From DATBLE01 sp963734065 (GTDB taxonomy: Bacteria > Actinomycetota > Thermoleophilia > Gaiellales > Gaiellaceae), in the NCBI GenBank assembly GCA_963734065.1, contig CAVTFN010000003.1:62001-126000 (forward strand): 64,000 nt of DNA, in the 5' to 3' direction. The position numbers and the translations under genes are program-made. Shown here one piece after another: positions 1 through 8,572 of this stretch. The notes under the pieces are model-generated. The model made no database searches and was not told the DNA's origin. It worked only from the letters and a program-made list of their open reading frames with translations. Within the stretch, counting starts at the first letter, position 1. Each line of letters opens with the position of its first letter.

Positions 1-1
1 A

Positions 2-847
2 CGGCGCCTCGCGCAGACATGGGATCACGAGTCGGCCGCGAGCCGCTGGGCGTTCTACCGCGACTTCGGCAACACACGCCTGCTCGTGCTCGACTCACGT
101 GCGGCGCGCGTGCTCTCGGACGGTCGTCGCCAGATGGTCGACGACGACGAATGGGACTGGATCGTCGACCATTCGAGCGGCGCATTCGACCATGTGATCA
201 TCGCGAGCACGCTACCGGTGTTCCTGCCCATCGGCATCCATCACCTGCAAGCGTGGAATGAGGCGCTCTGTGCGGGCCGCTGGGGACAGCTCGGGGCCAA
301 CCTGAGCGAGCGGCTCAGGCGCGCAGTCGACCTCGAGCACTGGGCTGCCTTCAATCGCTCCTTCGAGCAGCTGTGCGACTGGCTGCGGACGATCGCTCGC
401 GGAACCGAAAGCGCGGAGCCGCCCGCGACGATCCTGCTGCTCGGCGGCGACGTGCATTGCAGCTCGATCAGCGAGGTCGATCTCGGCGCCGGGCGATCGG
501 CGCGCGTGTATCAGCTCATCTGCTCGCCGTTTCGCAACCCCCTCTCGCGGAAGGAGCGGCGCGTTGTGCGAGCAACCGGGTCGCGGATCGCAGCGAAGCT
601 GTTCGGATCACTCGCCAAGGTGGCCGGAGTCACGCCGCCGACTGCGAGCTGGACGCCGATCCGCGACGCGACGTTCGAGAACGCGCTCGGAGAGCTCGTT
701 CTGGAGGGCCGCTCGGCGAGCGCGACGATCCGCCGGAGCCCGCGTGAAGGCGAAGACCCCGAGCTGCTCGTGGCCGAGCAGCCGCTGACCCTCGCCGACG
801 CGAGTCACGACCAGCGGCGTCCCGCCGCAGGAAGCGCCGTCGTGTGA
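2..847 (+). CDS. PhoD-like phosphatase family protein, C-terminal part
   Basis: The reading frame is open from the left edge (position 2), so the N-terminus lies outside the window; a GTG at 86 is internal. What is visible resembles the C-terminal half of PhoD-like/alkaline phosphatase D-type metallophosphatases: the segment WAFYRDFGNTRLLVLDSR, a following DGRRQMVDDDEW stretch, and a late metal-site-like LLLGGDVHCSS where the GGDVH supplies Asp and His ligands. Proteins of this class hydrolyse phosphomonoesters or diesters and are usually exported, but the signal sequence would be in the missing part. The tail after about residue 220 of the visible part is basic and low in conservation. The family call is fairly good; the substrate is unknown. 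Confidence 0.72.
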   Translation, partial: RRLAQTWDHESAASRWAFYRDFGNTRLLVLDSRAARVLSDGRRQMVDDDEWDWIVDHSSGAFDHVIIASTLPVFLPIGIHHLQAWNEALCAGRWGQLGANLSERLRRAVDLEHWAAFNRSFEQLCDWLRTIARGTESAEPPATILLLGGDVHCSSISEVDLGAGRSARVYQLICSPFRNPLSRKERRVVRATGSRIAAKLFGSLAKVAGVTPPTASWTPIRDATFENALGELVLEGRSASATIRRSPREGEDPELLVAEQPLTLADASHDQRRPAAGSAVV

Positions 848-902
848 AGCGTGGCAATCGCTCAACCACCGCCGACGTCGTCGCGCAGGTACTCGCGGTC
901 GA

Positions 903-2345
903 CTAGCCGTCGACGATGAGGCCGCTGAGGGGTCCGAGGACGCGGCTAGATCGGCGCGACACGTGAGGTAGGCGAACGAGCCGATGGGTGAGCGGCTTGC
1001 CCTCGAGACGGCGTTCGAGCTGTTCTTTGCCGATCGGTTTCCAGAGCTTGTCAATCGCCTCGATCGGGTCGAGCGGCACCTGGTCGATCGGGAGCTCGAG
1101 GTGTTCTGCCCACAGCTGCCGTCGGGTACGGGCGGCGAGGTCTTTGTCATGGGCTACGACGTTCATCTCCGTGTCGTTGAAGAGCGAGTGCTCGTTGAGG
1201 TTGGCTGAACCGAGGGTGAGCCACGTGTCGTCGACGATTCCGATCTTTGCGTGGACGTAGATCGGATCTGTCATCCGGCCGGCGCGGGCGTACAGAGTGC
1301 ACGCGAGCAGGCGTCCGGCATCGTGGTCGGCCTCGATCAGTTCGGCGAGCACGCCGCGAGTGTCGTCGGCGCCCGAATTGGGCTTGGCAGGGAGTAGAAG
1401 CAGTATCCGGAAGTCGGGGTCAGGTGGATCGGTGAGTTTCGCGCGAAGCGCATTTGCAATCTCAGGGGACCAGAGGAATTGGTTCTCGAGGTAGATGAAG
1501 CGTTGTGCTGCTTTGAATGCTCGGAGGTATGCCTCGAGGATGCGGAAGTCTCCTCGAGGTGTGGCCGCATAGATGTTCTCGGGCACGGTCCGAATGACCT
1601 GTAGCTCGATTGCGCCCGCTGCATCTGTGGGAGAAGCAGGTTCGAGAATCTCGCCGGTTACTTCGTGCCAGCGCATGCGAAAGTGCTCGACGACGTCGCT
1701 GACTGCGGGACCCTCGATTCTCGCGCAGGCATCGTGCCAGCCAACACTTGCTCGTGCCGGATGATCGTTGGTGTCGTAACGATCGCCGGCTTCTGATGTG
1801 AGATCGATTCCGCCGACGAATGCGACTCGGTCATCGATCACAATCGTCTTTTCGTGGTGGCAGTGAAGCGGTCGTTCGTTCGAGTCCAAACGACACTGGA
1901 TTCTGGTCGATCGGGTCAGTTGATCGCGCATCTTTCGCACGTCGCTTCTTGACGGTCGAAAGAGCGGAAGTGGCGATCCGGCCCAGACAAGCATGCGCAC
2001 CTCGAGACGCTCGGCCAGTTCGGCGAGGAGGTTGCGAAGCACGAGCGGCTCACTGTCACGTCTGAGCGCGAACTCCGGCGAGAAGTACCAGCCCGTGAGA
2101 AAGACGCGAGATTGGGCCCGCTGGAGTTCCTCGGCAATGGTCGGCAAAGCGTGTGCTCCGTCGACCAGAACGTCGACTGCGTTGCCAGACCGCGGTGGAG
2201 GCTCTCCAGCAGCCCATCCGCCGGGGGAAGGCTCAAGCGCCGGTCTCCAGCCGATCCGTTGCAGGCGACGGCGATGATGAGCACAGATCTGTCGGCTGAG
2301 TTGAGCTCCGAACCAGGACTCTGCTAGGCGGCCGAACGCGGCCAC
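903..2345 (-). CDS. phospholipase D / cardiolipin synthase-like protein
   Basis: About 480 residues with two HKD motifs, the signature of the phospholipase D superfamily. The first is HEKTIVID in the segment after HCH (about residue 166), followed by the typical VGGIDLT; the second is HAKIGIVD (about residue 366), followed by LGSANLNEHS. Both carry the His, Lys and Asp needed for the phosphatidyl-enzyme mechanism. Cardiolipin synthases of this family condense phosphatidylglycerol, but they usually have N-terminal membrane helices, which are not obvious here, so a phospholipase or a cytosolic PLD-like transferase is equally possible. Start is GTG with no clear Shine-Dalgarno sequence. The neighbour at 1-847 is convergent and gives no functional link. 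Confidence 0.85.
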   Translation of the reverse strand: MAAFGRLAESWFGAQLSRQICAHHRRRLQRIGWRPALEPSPGGWAAGEPPPRSGNAVDVLVDGAHALPTIAEELQRAQSRVFLTGWYFSPEFALRRDSEPLVLRNLLAELAERLEVRMLVWAGSPLPLFRPSRSDVRKMRDQLTRSTRIQCRLDSNERPLHCHHEKTIVIDDRVAFVGGIDLTSEAGDRYDTNDHPARASVGWHDACARIEGPAVSDVVEHFRMRWHEVTGEILEPASPTDAAGAIELQVIRTVPENIYAATPRGDFRILEAYLRAFKAAQRFIYLENQFLWSPEIANALRAKLTDPPDPDFRILLLLPAKPNSGADDTRGVLAELIEADHDAGRLLACTLYARAGRMTDPIYVHAKIGIVDDTWLTLGSANLNEHSLFNDTEMNVVAHDKDLAARTRRQLWAEHLELPIDQVPLDPIEAIDKLWKPIGKEQLERRLEGKPLTHRLVRLPHVSRRSSRVLGPLSGLIVDG

Positions 2346-2526
2346 TGACCGTGATGTCTCTATTGCTGAGGCTCCTTCCAGGTGGCGGCTAGAGGCATAT
2401 AGGAAGGCCTTGTCTCCGCAAGGGGCCTGTCCGGAAACGTCGACTGCCTGGTGATAACCCGCCGCACGTCATGACCTGCCTCCACCGCCCAGTTCCCCTG
2501 CCCTCACAAGCGACCGTCCGCCGCGC

Positions 2527-2664
2527 ATGACCGTGGCGTACGACTTCCGGCCGCGCGGCGCCCTGAAGGTTCTGTTCGCGGTGATGAAGCCGGTGATCGC
2601 CGGCGACGTCAAGAAGCAGTCGGTGTCGCTCAAGGTGCTCTGCGAGCGGCGCGCAGGCGCCTGA
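2527..2664 (+). pseudogene. remnant of an SRPBCC (polyketide cyclase-like) gene, C-terminal end
   Basis: A 45-codon open frame reads YDFRPRGALKVLFAVMKP then GDVKKQSVSLKVLCE. This matches the end of SRPBCC/polyketide-cyclase proteins: a last strand followed by the long C-terminal helix with the K-Q-x-x-x-L-K pattern. The upstream sequence does not continue the fold in any frame, so this is read as the decayed 3' end of a longer gene. The next fragment (2712-2888) is also a decayed C-terminus, so 2.35-3.0 kb looks like a gene graveyard. The family assignment rests on one helix and is tentative. Confidence 0.45.
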
Positions 2665-2711
2665 GGCGCTGACCCTGCAGGTGACGGCGACCTCTTGCTC
2701 GGTCGGCGTCG

Positions 2712-2888
2712 TGGCACTTTCACGCCACCGAGGTCGCCGATTCCGACAAGGAGGAGATCCTCCGCGCGTACCTCCGACAGTGGGCGTGTGAAGTCGGGCG
2801 GTTCTTCTCGGGGGTCGGCCCCGAGACCTCGAGCGCAGATCTCGACCGCATAGCGCCCGACCACCCGATCTTCCGGATCGACGGCTAG
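2712..2888 (+). pseudogene. remnant of a DUF385/F420-type nitroreductase gene, C-terminal end
   Basis: The frame from 2712 to the TAG at 2886-2888 encodes 58 residues: WHFHATEVADSDKEEILRAY, LRQWACEVGRFFSGVGPE, then IAPDHPIFRIDG. The layout (strand, AEKxxxLRAYLR helix, RFF, final HPIFRI) resembles the C-terminus of deazaflavin-dependent nitroreductase-family proteins common in actinobacteria. There is no start codon, and upstream the frame runs into unrelated sequence joined near 2700. Read as a truncated pseudogene. Confidence 0.5.
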
Positions 2889-2920
2889 GTCGTCGCGATC
2901 TCCTCGGCTGTCACCCAGAC

Positions 2921-2978
2921 GCCGACCTCCTGGTCTGTGTCTCGGAGGCCGACCTCCTAGTCAACTCCAGAAGCGACC
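2921..2978 (+). repeat. interspersed CCTCCTGGTC repeat, copy A
   Basis: Two unit starts (CCTCCTGG at 2926, CCTCCTAG at 2953, 27 bp apart) and one CCAGAAG element at 2968. Same unit and orientation as the copies at 7306, 22807, 54951 and 61891. It lies between the decayed gene fragments and the 3' end of the acyl-CoA synthetase gene. Confidence 0.7.
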
Positions 2979-3007
2979 CGCCCGGTCGTGTCTCGAAGGC
3001 TTCGTTC

Positions 3008-4927
3008 TCAGGCTTTGGGCGCTGTCGCGGGTTGCTTCCGTGCGTATCCGATATCGCCCAGGGCATGCCGGATCTCTTCCAGTGTTGCTGGATCCTCGAT
3101 CGTCGCCGGGATCGAATATTCCTCGCCGTCGGCGATCCGGCGCATGGTGCCGCGCAGGATTTTTCCGGAGCGGGTCTTCGGTAAGCGGTCGACGACGGTT
3201 GCGGACTTGAACGACGCGACGGGCCCTATTCGGTCGCGAACCGCCTGCACGACCTCCGCGACGATCTCGTCGTGGGGGCGTCTCACTCGCGCCTTCAAGA
3301 CGAGGAAGCCAACCGGCACCTGCCCTTTCAGGCTGTCCGCGACGCCGACGACTGCGCACTCGGCGACATCGGCGTGCGAGGCCAGGACCTCCTCCATTGC
3401 CCCTGTCGAGAGCCGATGGCCGGCGACGTTGATGATGTCGTCGGTTCGGGCCATAACGAAGACGTACCCCTCATCGTCCAGGTAACCGGCGTCGGCCGTC
3501 CGGTAGTAACCGGGATAGGCGGCAAGGTATGCCTCGTGGTAGCGGTCGTCTGCCTGCCACAGTGTCGGTGAGGAGCCAGGCGGCATCGGCAGCTTCACCA
3601 CGAGCGCGCCGATCTGTCCGCTCGGAAGCTCGTCCCCGGCGGAGTCCAGCACGTGGAGATCCCAGCCCGGCGCCGGCCGTGTCGGCGATCCAGGTTTGAC
3701 GGGCAGCCGCTCGATTCCGAGACAGTTGGCGGCGATCGCCCAGCCAGTCTCGGTCTGCCACCAGTGATCGATTACCGGCACCTCGAGCTTCTCCTCGGCC
3801 CAGCGGAGTGTCTCAGGGTCGCAGCGTTCTCCGGCGAGGAAGAGCGCGCGGAAGTGCGAGAGGTCATAGCGTTCGATCAGTTCGCCTTCGGGGTCCTGCT
3901 GGCGGATGGCGCGGAAGGCAGTCGGTGCCGTGAAGAGTGTGCACACACCGTGCTGAGAGATCACCCGCCAGAACGCGCCTGCGTCGGGAGTGCCGACGGG
4001 CTTGCCTTCGTAGAGGACTGTCGTACAGCCGTGCAAGAGCGGCCCGTACACGATGTACGAGTGGCCGACGACCCAGCCGACGTCGGAGGCCGTCCAGTAC
4101 ACGTCGCCTGGCTGGAGGTCGTAGATATGGCTCATCGACCACTGGAGCGCCACGGCATGTCCGCCGTTGTCGCGCACGATTCCCTTCGGCCGGCCGGTCG
4201 TGCCCGACGTGTACAGGATGTAGAGCGGATCCGTCGCCTCCACGGTCACGCAGTCGGCCGGTTCGGCCCCCGCAACTGCCTCGTCCCAGTCGATGTCCCG
4301 GGCCGGATCGAGCTCGGCCTCGAGCATTGGCCGTTGGAGGATGATGCAGCGTTCGGGCTTCGACTCTGCCCTGGCGATCGCCGCGTCGAGGAGGGGCACG
4401 TACGGGACCACTCGGCCAGGCTCGATCCCACACGAGGCCGCGATGACGACCTTGGGTTTGGCATCGTCGATCCGGCTGGCGAGCTCGTCCGCCGCGAAGC
4501 CGCCGAACACCACCGAGTGGATCGCTCCGAGCCGGGCGCACGCGAGCATTGCGATCACCGCCTCGGGAACCATCGGCATGTACACGATCACGCGGTCGCC
4601 CCGCTCGACACCGTGCGCCGCGAGAGCTCCGGCAAAGCGTGCGACCCGCTCGAGAAGCTCTCTGTAGGTGAGCGTGGCAGTCGTCTCCGTGACCGGCGAG
4701 TCGTAGATCAGCGCAAGCTGATCTGCCCTACCTCCCTCGACGTGACGGTCCAGCGCGTTGTAACAGGTGTTCAGGCGACCGCCGGCAAACCACCGATAGA
4801 AGGGCGCCCGAGAATCGTCGAGTACCTTCCTCCACGGCTCGACCCAGTCGATCGCGGCTGCGGCCTCGCTCCAGAACTTCTCAGGGGCATCCAGCGAGCG
4901 CCGATAGACCTCCTCAAACTGGATCAT
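3008..4927 (-). CDS. propionyl-CoA/acetyl-CoA synthetase (PrpE/Acs family, AMP-forming)
   Basis: AMP-forming acyl-CoA synthetase of about 639 residues that activates a short-chain carboxylate to its CoA thioester via an acyl-adenylate. Visible motifs are the ACAS_N region at the N-terminus (FEEVYRRSLDAPEKFW), the P-loop YTSGTTGRPKG, the WWQTETGW motif, the hinge YRTADAGYLDDEGY with ARTDDIINVAGHR, and the C-terminal KTRSGKILRG with its regulatory lysine. ARTDDIINVAGHRLSTGAMEE is typical of PrpE and related synthetases. An ATG at 4999 is possible, but the ATG at 4927 has a strong Shine-Dalgarno (GGAGGGAAGGAG) and begins where the family begins. The MFS-cNMP gene lies upstream on the same strand. 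Confidence 0.9.
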   Translation of the reverse strand: MIQFEEVYRRSLDAPEKFWSEAAAAIDWVEPWRKVLDDSRAPFYRWFAGGRLNTCYNALDRHVEGGRADQLALIYDSPVTETTATLTYRELLERVARFAGALAAHGVERGDRVIVYMPMVPEAVIAMLACARLGAIHSVVFGGFAADELASRIDDAKPKVVIAASCGIEPGRVVPYVPLLDAAIARAESKPERCIILQRPMLEAELDPARDIDWDEAVAGAEPADCVTVEATDPLYILYTSGTTGRPKGIVRDNGGHAVALQWSMSHIYDLQPGDVYWTASDVGWVVGHSYIVYGPLLHGCTTVLYEGKPVGTPDAGAFWRVISQHGVCTLFTAPTAFRAIRQQDPEGELIERYDLSHFRALFLAGERCDPETLRWAEEKLEVPVIDHWWQTETGWAIAANCLGIERLPVKPGSPTRPAPGWDLHVLDSAGDELPSGQIGALVVKLPMPPGSSPTLWQADDRYHEAYLAAYPGYYRTADAGYLDDEGYVFVMARTDDIINVAGHRLSTGAMEEVLASHADVAECAVVGVADSLKGQVPVGFLVLKARVRRPHDEIVAEVVQAVRDRIGPVASFKSATVVDRLPKTRSGKILRGTMRRIADGEEYSIPATIEDPATLEEIRHALGDIGYARKQPATAPKA

Positions 4928-5083
4928 CACGCGCTCCTTCCCTCCACACGCCCGAACCGCGGACCGCCCGAACCTATCGGCGAGCTCGACTTGATTCAAT
5001 CATCCGCTCGGACAGCGGAGCCGAGGTCTTGCGCGTCCCTCGGTTGTGAGGAGCAGGGCGGCGCAAAGAACCCGTACTGCAGG

Positions 5084-6730
5084 TTACGCGACAGCCTCCA
5101 GTCCGCCTAGGCGCCTGTGGATGACGCTCTCGATCTCGCTTGCGCTCGTGCTGTTGCCGGTCACGGCGGACACGAACCGCTTTCGGTCGATCGTGTAGAG
5201 CTCGACATTCGTCTTCGCGGTGCACGTGGCGCTCCGCGGAACGTCTCGGAGAAGCGCGATCTCGCCGAAGTAGTCGCCCGGTCCCAGATCGGTGACGCGC
5301 CCGCCCGCCCTCGTAACCTCGACATGTCCTGCCTCGACGACGTAGAAGAGGTCACCGGCGTCGCCCTCTCGCACAAGCTCGGTTCCGGCAACGGCTGCCA
5401 CGGGGGCAAGGTGAGCAGCGAGCCGCTCGAGGGTCGTCGGCGGGAGCGGGTTGAAGAGCGGGATCGACTGGAGCATTCGAAGCTGCCGCTCCGGAATGAC
5501 GACGGCGCCATCGATTGCGCGCAACCGCGGGAACGTGAAGATCGTCAAGACCGGCAGGATGCTGCCGGCAACAACTAGGGCGGACCGAGGCCCCAACTGA
5601 TCGACGAGCAGCGGCCCGACGATGGACCCCGCCCCGAGCGCGGCGATGACGAGGACTTCGAAGACGCCGAAGACCCGAGCGAGTACGGCGTCGTCGATGC
5701 CGCGCTGGATCAGCGTGAAACCGGCGATGTCAAGGACAGCGTTGCCTGCTCCGACGACCGCGAGGCAGACCACTGTCCAGGAGGTATGCGGCCAGATGCC
5801 TATGAGCGTTAGCGGAACGCCCCACATCACGAGCCCGGCGGCAAACGGCCGCGCGAGCCTCCTCAGGCTGACGAGGGCCAGCCCGGCCATTCCCCCAAGC
5901 AGCCCACCGGCTCCGAAGGCCGCGTTCAGGAAGCCCACGCCCGACTGGCCTATGTCCAGGAGTCGAAAGGCAGTCACGACGAGTAGGACATTCAGCAGCC
6001 CGCGGACGAATGTCTGAGAAGCGAACAGACCGATAATCAGGCGCGTGTTCGGCTCACGGGCGAGCGTGCGCAGGCCGGCGCTCAAATCCGCGATCGCGCC
6101 GTCCCCCCGAGCAGGAACGTACGGCCCGGACGAAATACGCGCGACGAGGAGGGCGGCCCAGGCGGAGATCGCGGCGCAGATCGCCAAAACCACATCTGTG
6201 CCGGTGAACGTGAGAAGAATCCCGGCGAGAGCGGGACCGATGAGCACCGCTAGTCCTTCGAGAATACTTCCGGAGACATTCGTAGCGACGAGTTCCTGCG
6301 GGGTGCGAGCGAGCAGTGGCACGAGGGCGAGCTGCGCCGGCCGGTAAGCGGCCCCGAGGCCGGCGGTTATACCTGCCAGGAGGAAGACTGCCCAGTGCTG
6401 TCCGCCTACGGCGACGACCACCGCTGAGGCGGCCAGGGCAACCGCACGGGTCGCTTGGACGAAGAAGAGAACGCGCTCGCGCCGCGTTCGGTCTGCCATC
6501 GCCGATCCGGCCGGGACTCCCAGCGCCGCCGGAAGCGCGCGGACCAGGCCGAGCAGGCCGACAGCCGCTGCGCCGCCAAAGTCGTAGGCATAAATCGAGA
6601 GCGCGACGAACGCCGACCAGTCGGCAATGTAGTAGCCGGCCCAAGCGGACTGGACACGCCGCAGCTCCGGACTTCGGAAGACGTCTGCGAGCACCGCGAA
6701 TCGAACGAGGAGCCCACGGAGGCGACTCAC
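5084..6730 (-). CDS. MFS transporter with C-terminal cyclic-nucleotide-binding domain
   Basis: A 548-residue fusion. Residues about 20-410 form an MFS_3-type carrier with about 10-12 hydrophobic helices and the conserved loop GVPAGSAMADRTRRERVLF. Residues about 425-540 are a cNMP-binding domain: LVREGDAGDLFYVVEAG, then the phosphate-binding-cassette-like YFGEIALLRDVPRSATC. The carrier's substrate is unknown. The sensor domain suggests transport gated by cAMP or another cyclic nucleotide, which is notable because three class III cyclases lie at 51.9-61.7 kb. The start has no strong SD. It is followed downstream, after about 150 bp, by the acyl-CoA synthetase gene on the same strand. Confidence 0.86.
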   Translation of the reverse strand: MSRLRGLLVRFAVLADVFRSPELRRVQSAWAGYYIADWSAFVALSIYAYDFGGAAAVGLLGLVRALPAALGVPAGSAMADRTRRERVLFFVQATRAVALAASAVVVAVGGQHWAVFLLAGITAGLGAAYRPAQLALVPLLARTPQELVATNVSGSILEGLAVLIGPALAGILLTFTGTDVVLAICAAISAWAALLVARISSGPYVPARGDGAIADLSAGLRTLAREPNTRLIIGLFASQTFVRGLLNVLLVVTAFRLLDIGQSGVGFLNAAFGAGGLLGGMAGLALVSLRRLARPFAAGLVMWGVPLTLIGIWPHTSWTVVCLAVVGAGNAVLDIAGFTLIQRGIDDAVLARVFGVFEVLVIAALGAGSIVGPLLVDQLGPRSALVVAGSILPVLTIFTFPRLRAIDGAVVIPERQLRMLQSIPLFNPLPPTTLERLAAHLAPVAAVAGTELVREGDAGDLFYVVEAGHVEVTRAGGRVTDLGPGDYFGEIALLRDVPRSATCTAKTNVELYTIDRKRFVSAVTGNSTSASEIESVIHRRLGGLEAVA

Positions 6731-6994
6731 AGCCGGATGAGCATCTCAGACATGCAGCGCAAGCGGAGCTCGGACGTCTCGACCTTCTGGCCGCCTTCCC
6801 GGGGGTTGATGGTCCGAAGTTAGGTCTTCCAGCGCACCACCTTGGCGGTGCCGGCTGCGACAGAGCACCTCGACCCCGAGATCAGTTCCGCGCTACCGGT
6901 GGACTAGCACCGCAGGATTTACGGAACCCATACGTTCGCCGCAGCCGTCGGCCAGCGAATAGCCGTCGTAGTTCGTGATGAAGGAGACGGCGTG

Positions 6995-7213
6995 ATGGAC
7001 ACCGAGGCCCTTGGGCAGGCGGCGGCGTACAACCTGCGCGAAGAAAAGGGCGACGTGAGGCATTGCTGGGTGATCGAGCGGGCAGACGGGAGCGTGTGCT
7101 TTCGTCTGGCGCGCAAGGAATGGAAGAAGGAATGGAAGTTGGCCGAGGAGATCCTCAACAACCTGCTGCTCGAGCTCAGCCGCGACGAGGAGAGCCGCCG
7201 AGACGCCGCGTAA
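6995..7213 (+). CDS. small hypothetical protein
   Basis: A 72-residue soluble, charged protein (MDTEALGQAAAYNLREEKGD... ending LLLELSRDEESRRDAA). An AAGGAG Shine-Dalgarno at 6981-6986 serves ATG 6995 (8-nt spacing); GTG 6992 is directly in front and also possible. Codon choice is GC-rich at third positions, supporting this strand over the long overlapping frame on the minus strand. The middle (HCWVIERADGSVCFRLARKE) looks like a small beta-sheet, and the rest is helical. Not recognised; no functional context. Confidence 0.55.
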   Translation: MDTEALGQAAAYNLREEKGDVRHCWVIERADGSVCFRLARKEWKKEWKLAEEILNNLLLELSRDEESRRDAA

Positions 7214-7305
7214 CGGGCTTGAGGCGCGCTCCGTCGAACAGGATCCCGGTTGCGACGCGATCTCGATCGACGTCGACGTCCCGGTCACGTCCCAAGCGGC
7301 TATGA

Positions 7306-7334
7306 ACCTCCTGGCATGTGCGCCAGAGGTCACC
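7306..7334 (+). repeat. interspersed CCTCCTGG repeat, copy B (single unit, hairpin form)
   Basis: CCTCCTGG at 7307 with a facing CCAGAGG at 7323. Together ACCTCCTGGC and GCCAGAGGT form a stem with one bulged C around a 6-nt loop. It shares the CCTCCTGGCATGTGCG stretch with copy C at 22836. It sits in the non-coding 7214-7583 stretch, in which nothing else but a terminator is seen. Confidence 0.6.
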
Positions 7335-7494
7335 GCCCACGTCCCCGCACGATGTGTGAAGTCCGAAGGCTGATGCGCTGAGGGTGTTCGCCGAGTGCGG
7401 CGGGTGGCCCTGCCGAAGAGGGCGCACACCCGTTCTTCTGCCGACCAGCGAGGGGTTGCGTTCTTGCAGTTCTTGGACTCAATAGAGAAAGAGT

Positions 7495-7530
7495 TGCGCC
7501 CAGAAGGGGAGAGGCGCGCTTCTGGGCGCA
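7495..7530 (-). terminator. intrinsic terminator for the sigma-factor gene
   Basis: Perfect 12-bp inverted repeat TGCGCCCAGAAG / CTTCTGGGCGCA with a 12-nt loop, about 55 nt past the sigma-factor stop codon. On the minus strand the 3' arm is followed by ACTCTTTCTC, a modest pyrimidine/T-rich tail. No gene on the plus strand ends close by. Confidence 0.7.
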
Positions 7531-7583
7531 GCTCTAGTTTGACTTGCTTTGTGTCCCATGTCACGTCACCAGACCTCTCCGGA

Positions 7584-8477
7584 TCACGCAACCTCGAGAT
7601 AGACACGGAGATCCGGCGCCAGGTTGCGCAGCTCGTCGAGCGCCCTCACCTCCAGTTGACGCGCCCGCTCGCACGTCACGCCCAGTTCTCTTCCCACCTC
7701 GACGAGCGTGTGGGGAGGTTGCCCTGCTAGACCGAAGCGCAGCTGGAGTACCAGGCGCAGACGATCGTCGAGCGAGCTGAGGGCGCTCCGAACCTCTTCT
7801 CTCCGCATGCGCTCGGCGGTGGTTGCTTCCGGATACGTCGAGCTCGTGTCGTCCGCGAGTAGCTCGGTGTCGGCGCCCCGCTCCTCTCCCACGGCGGTTT
7901 CGAGACTGAGGGGTTGCCGTTCGTAGTTGAGGAGCTCGTCGAGGCGGCGCCACTCGAGACCCGCCTCCGCGGCGATCTCGCTCAGCAGCGGCTCGCGACT
8001 CAGGCGCTGCCGGAGGATCTGCTGCGATCGATGAACTGCCCGAATCTGCCTTCGGACATATATCGGCACGGGAACGACGCGTGGGTCCGCCGCCTGCTCG
8101 ATCGCACGCCTGATCAACAGCGTGGCGTATGTCGAGAGCCGGAAACCCAACCGATAGTCGAACCGTTCGACTGCTCGCGTGAGCGCGAGGTTCCCTTCCT
8201 GGATGAGATCGAGCACTGGGACTTTGCGATGTCGGTACTGGCGCGCGATCCAGATAACCAGACGTAGGTTCGCCTCGATCAGAAGACGTTTGGCCCGGTC
8301 ATCTCCGGCATCCTTGAGGCGGCAGAGCTCGCGCTCTTCCACCCGGGAGAGACGCGGTGTGCGTCCGACTCCTCGGAAATAAAGACTGAGCGAGTCCTCG
8401 ATCCCGAGGTCCGAGTCCCCGTCGCCGGGCCTGCAGGCAGGTCCGCTCGATTGTTGATGTGCAGGTTCGACGCTCAT
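7584..8477 (-). CDS. RNA polymerase sigma-70 family factor, divergent (group 2/3-like)
   Basis: About 297 residues with sigma regions 1.2 (DSLSLYFRGVGRTPRLSRVEE), 2.1-2.4 (RLLIEANLRLVIWIARQYRH, DLIQEGNLALTRAVERFDY), 3 and 4 (LRLRFGL-like segment and helix-turn-helix GVTCERARQLEVRALDELR). It should direct core RNA polymerase to a subset of promoters. In region 2.3/2.4 the near-invariant FSTYATWWIRQAI reads LSTYATLLIRRAI: both promoter-melting tryptophans and the preceding Phe are replaced by leucines. ATG at 8477 is chosen over 8498 because AAGGAG lies 8-9 nt upstream. Region 1.1 is absent, as in alternative sigma factors. No anti-sigma factor gene is adjacent. Confidence 0.88.
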   Translation of the reverse strand: MSVEPAHQQSSGPACRPGDGDSDLGIEDSLSLYFRGVGRTPRLSRVEERELCRLKDAGDDRAKRLLIEANLRLVIWIARQYRHRKVPVLDLIQEGNLALTRAVERFDYRLGFRLSTYATLLIRRAIEQAADPRVVPVPIYVRRQIRAVHRSQQILRQRLSREPLLSEIAAEAGLEWRRLDELLNYERQPLSLETAVGEERGADTELLADDTSSTYPEATTAERMRREEVRSALSSLDDRLRLVLQLRFGLAGQPPHTLVEVGRELGVTCERARQLEVRALDELRNLAPDLRVYLEVA

Positions 8478-8572
8478 CTTGCAGCACTCCTTTCGCACTC
8501 GAGTTCATGGCCACGCTGCGGGACGCCCGAGAAGGGCGCCACGCGCACGCGGCGACGGCCGGGCGTTGGGCC

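Noticed and set aside
6893..7606. 237-codon minus-strand frame covering 6893-7606
   Set aside because: It runs through a terminator hairpin and a repeat and overlaps a plus-strand small gene with a better SD.
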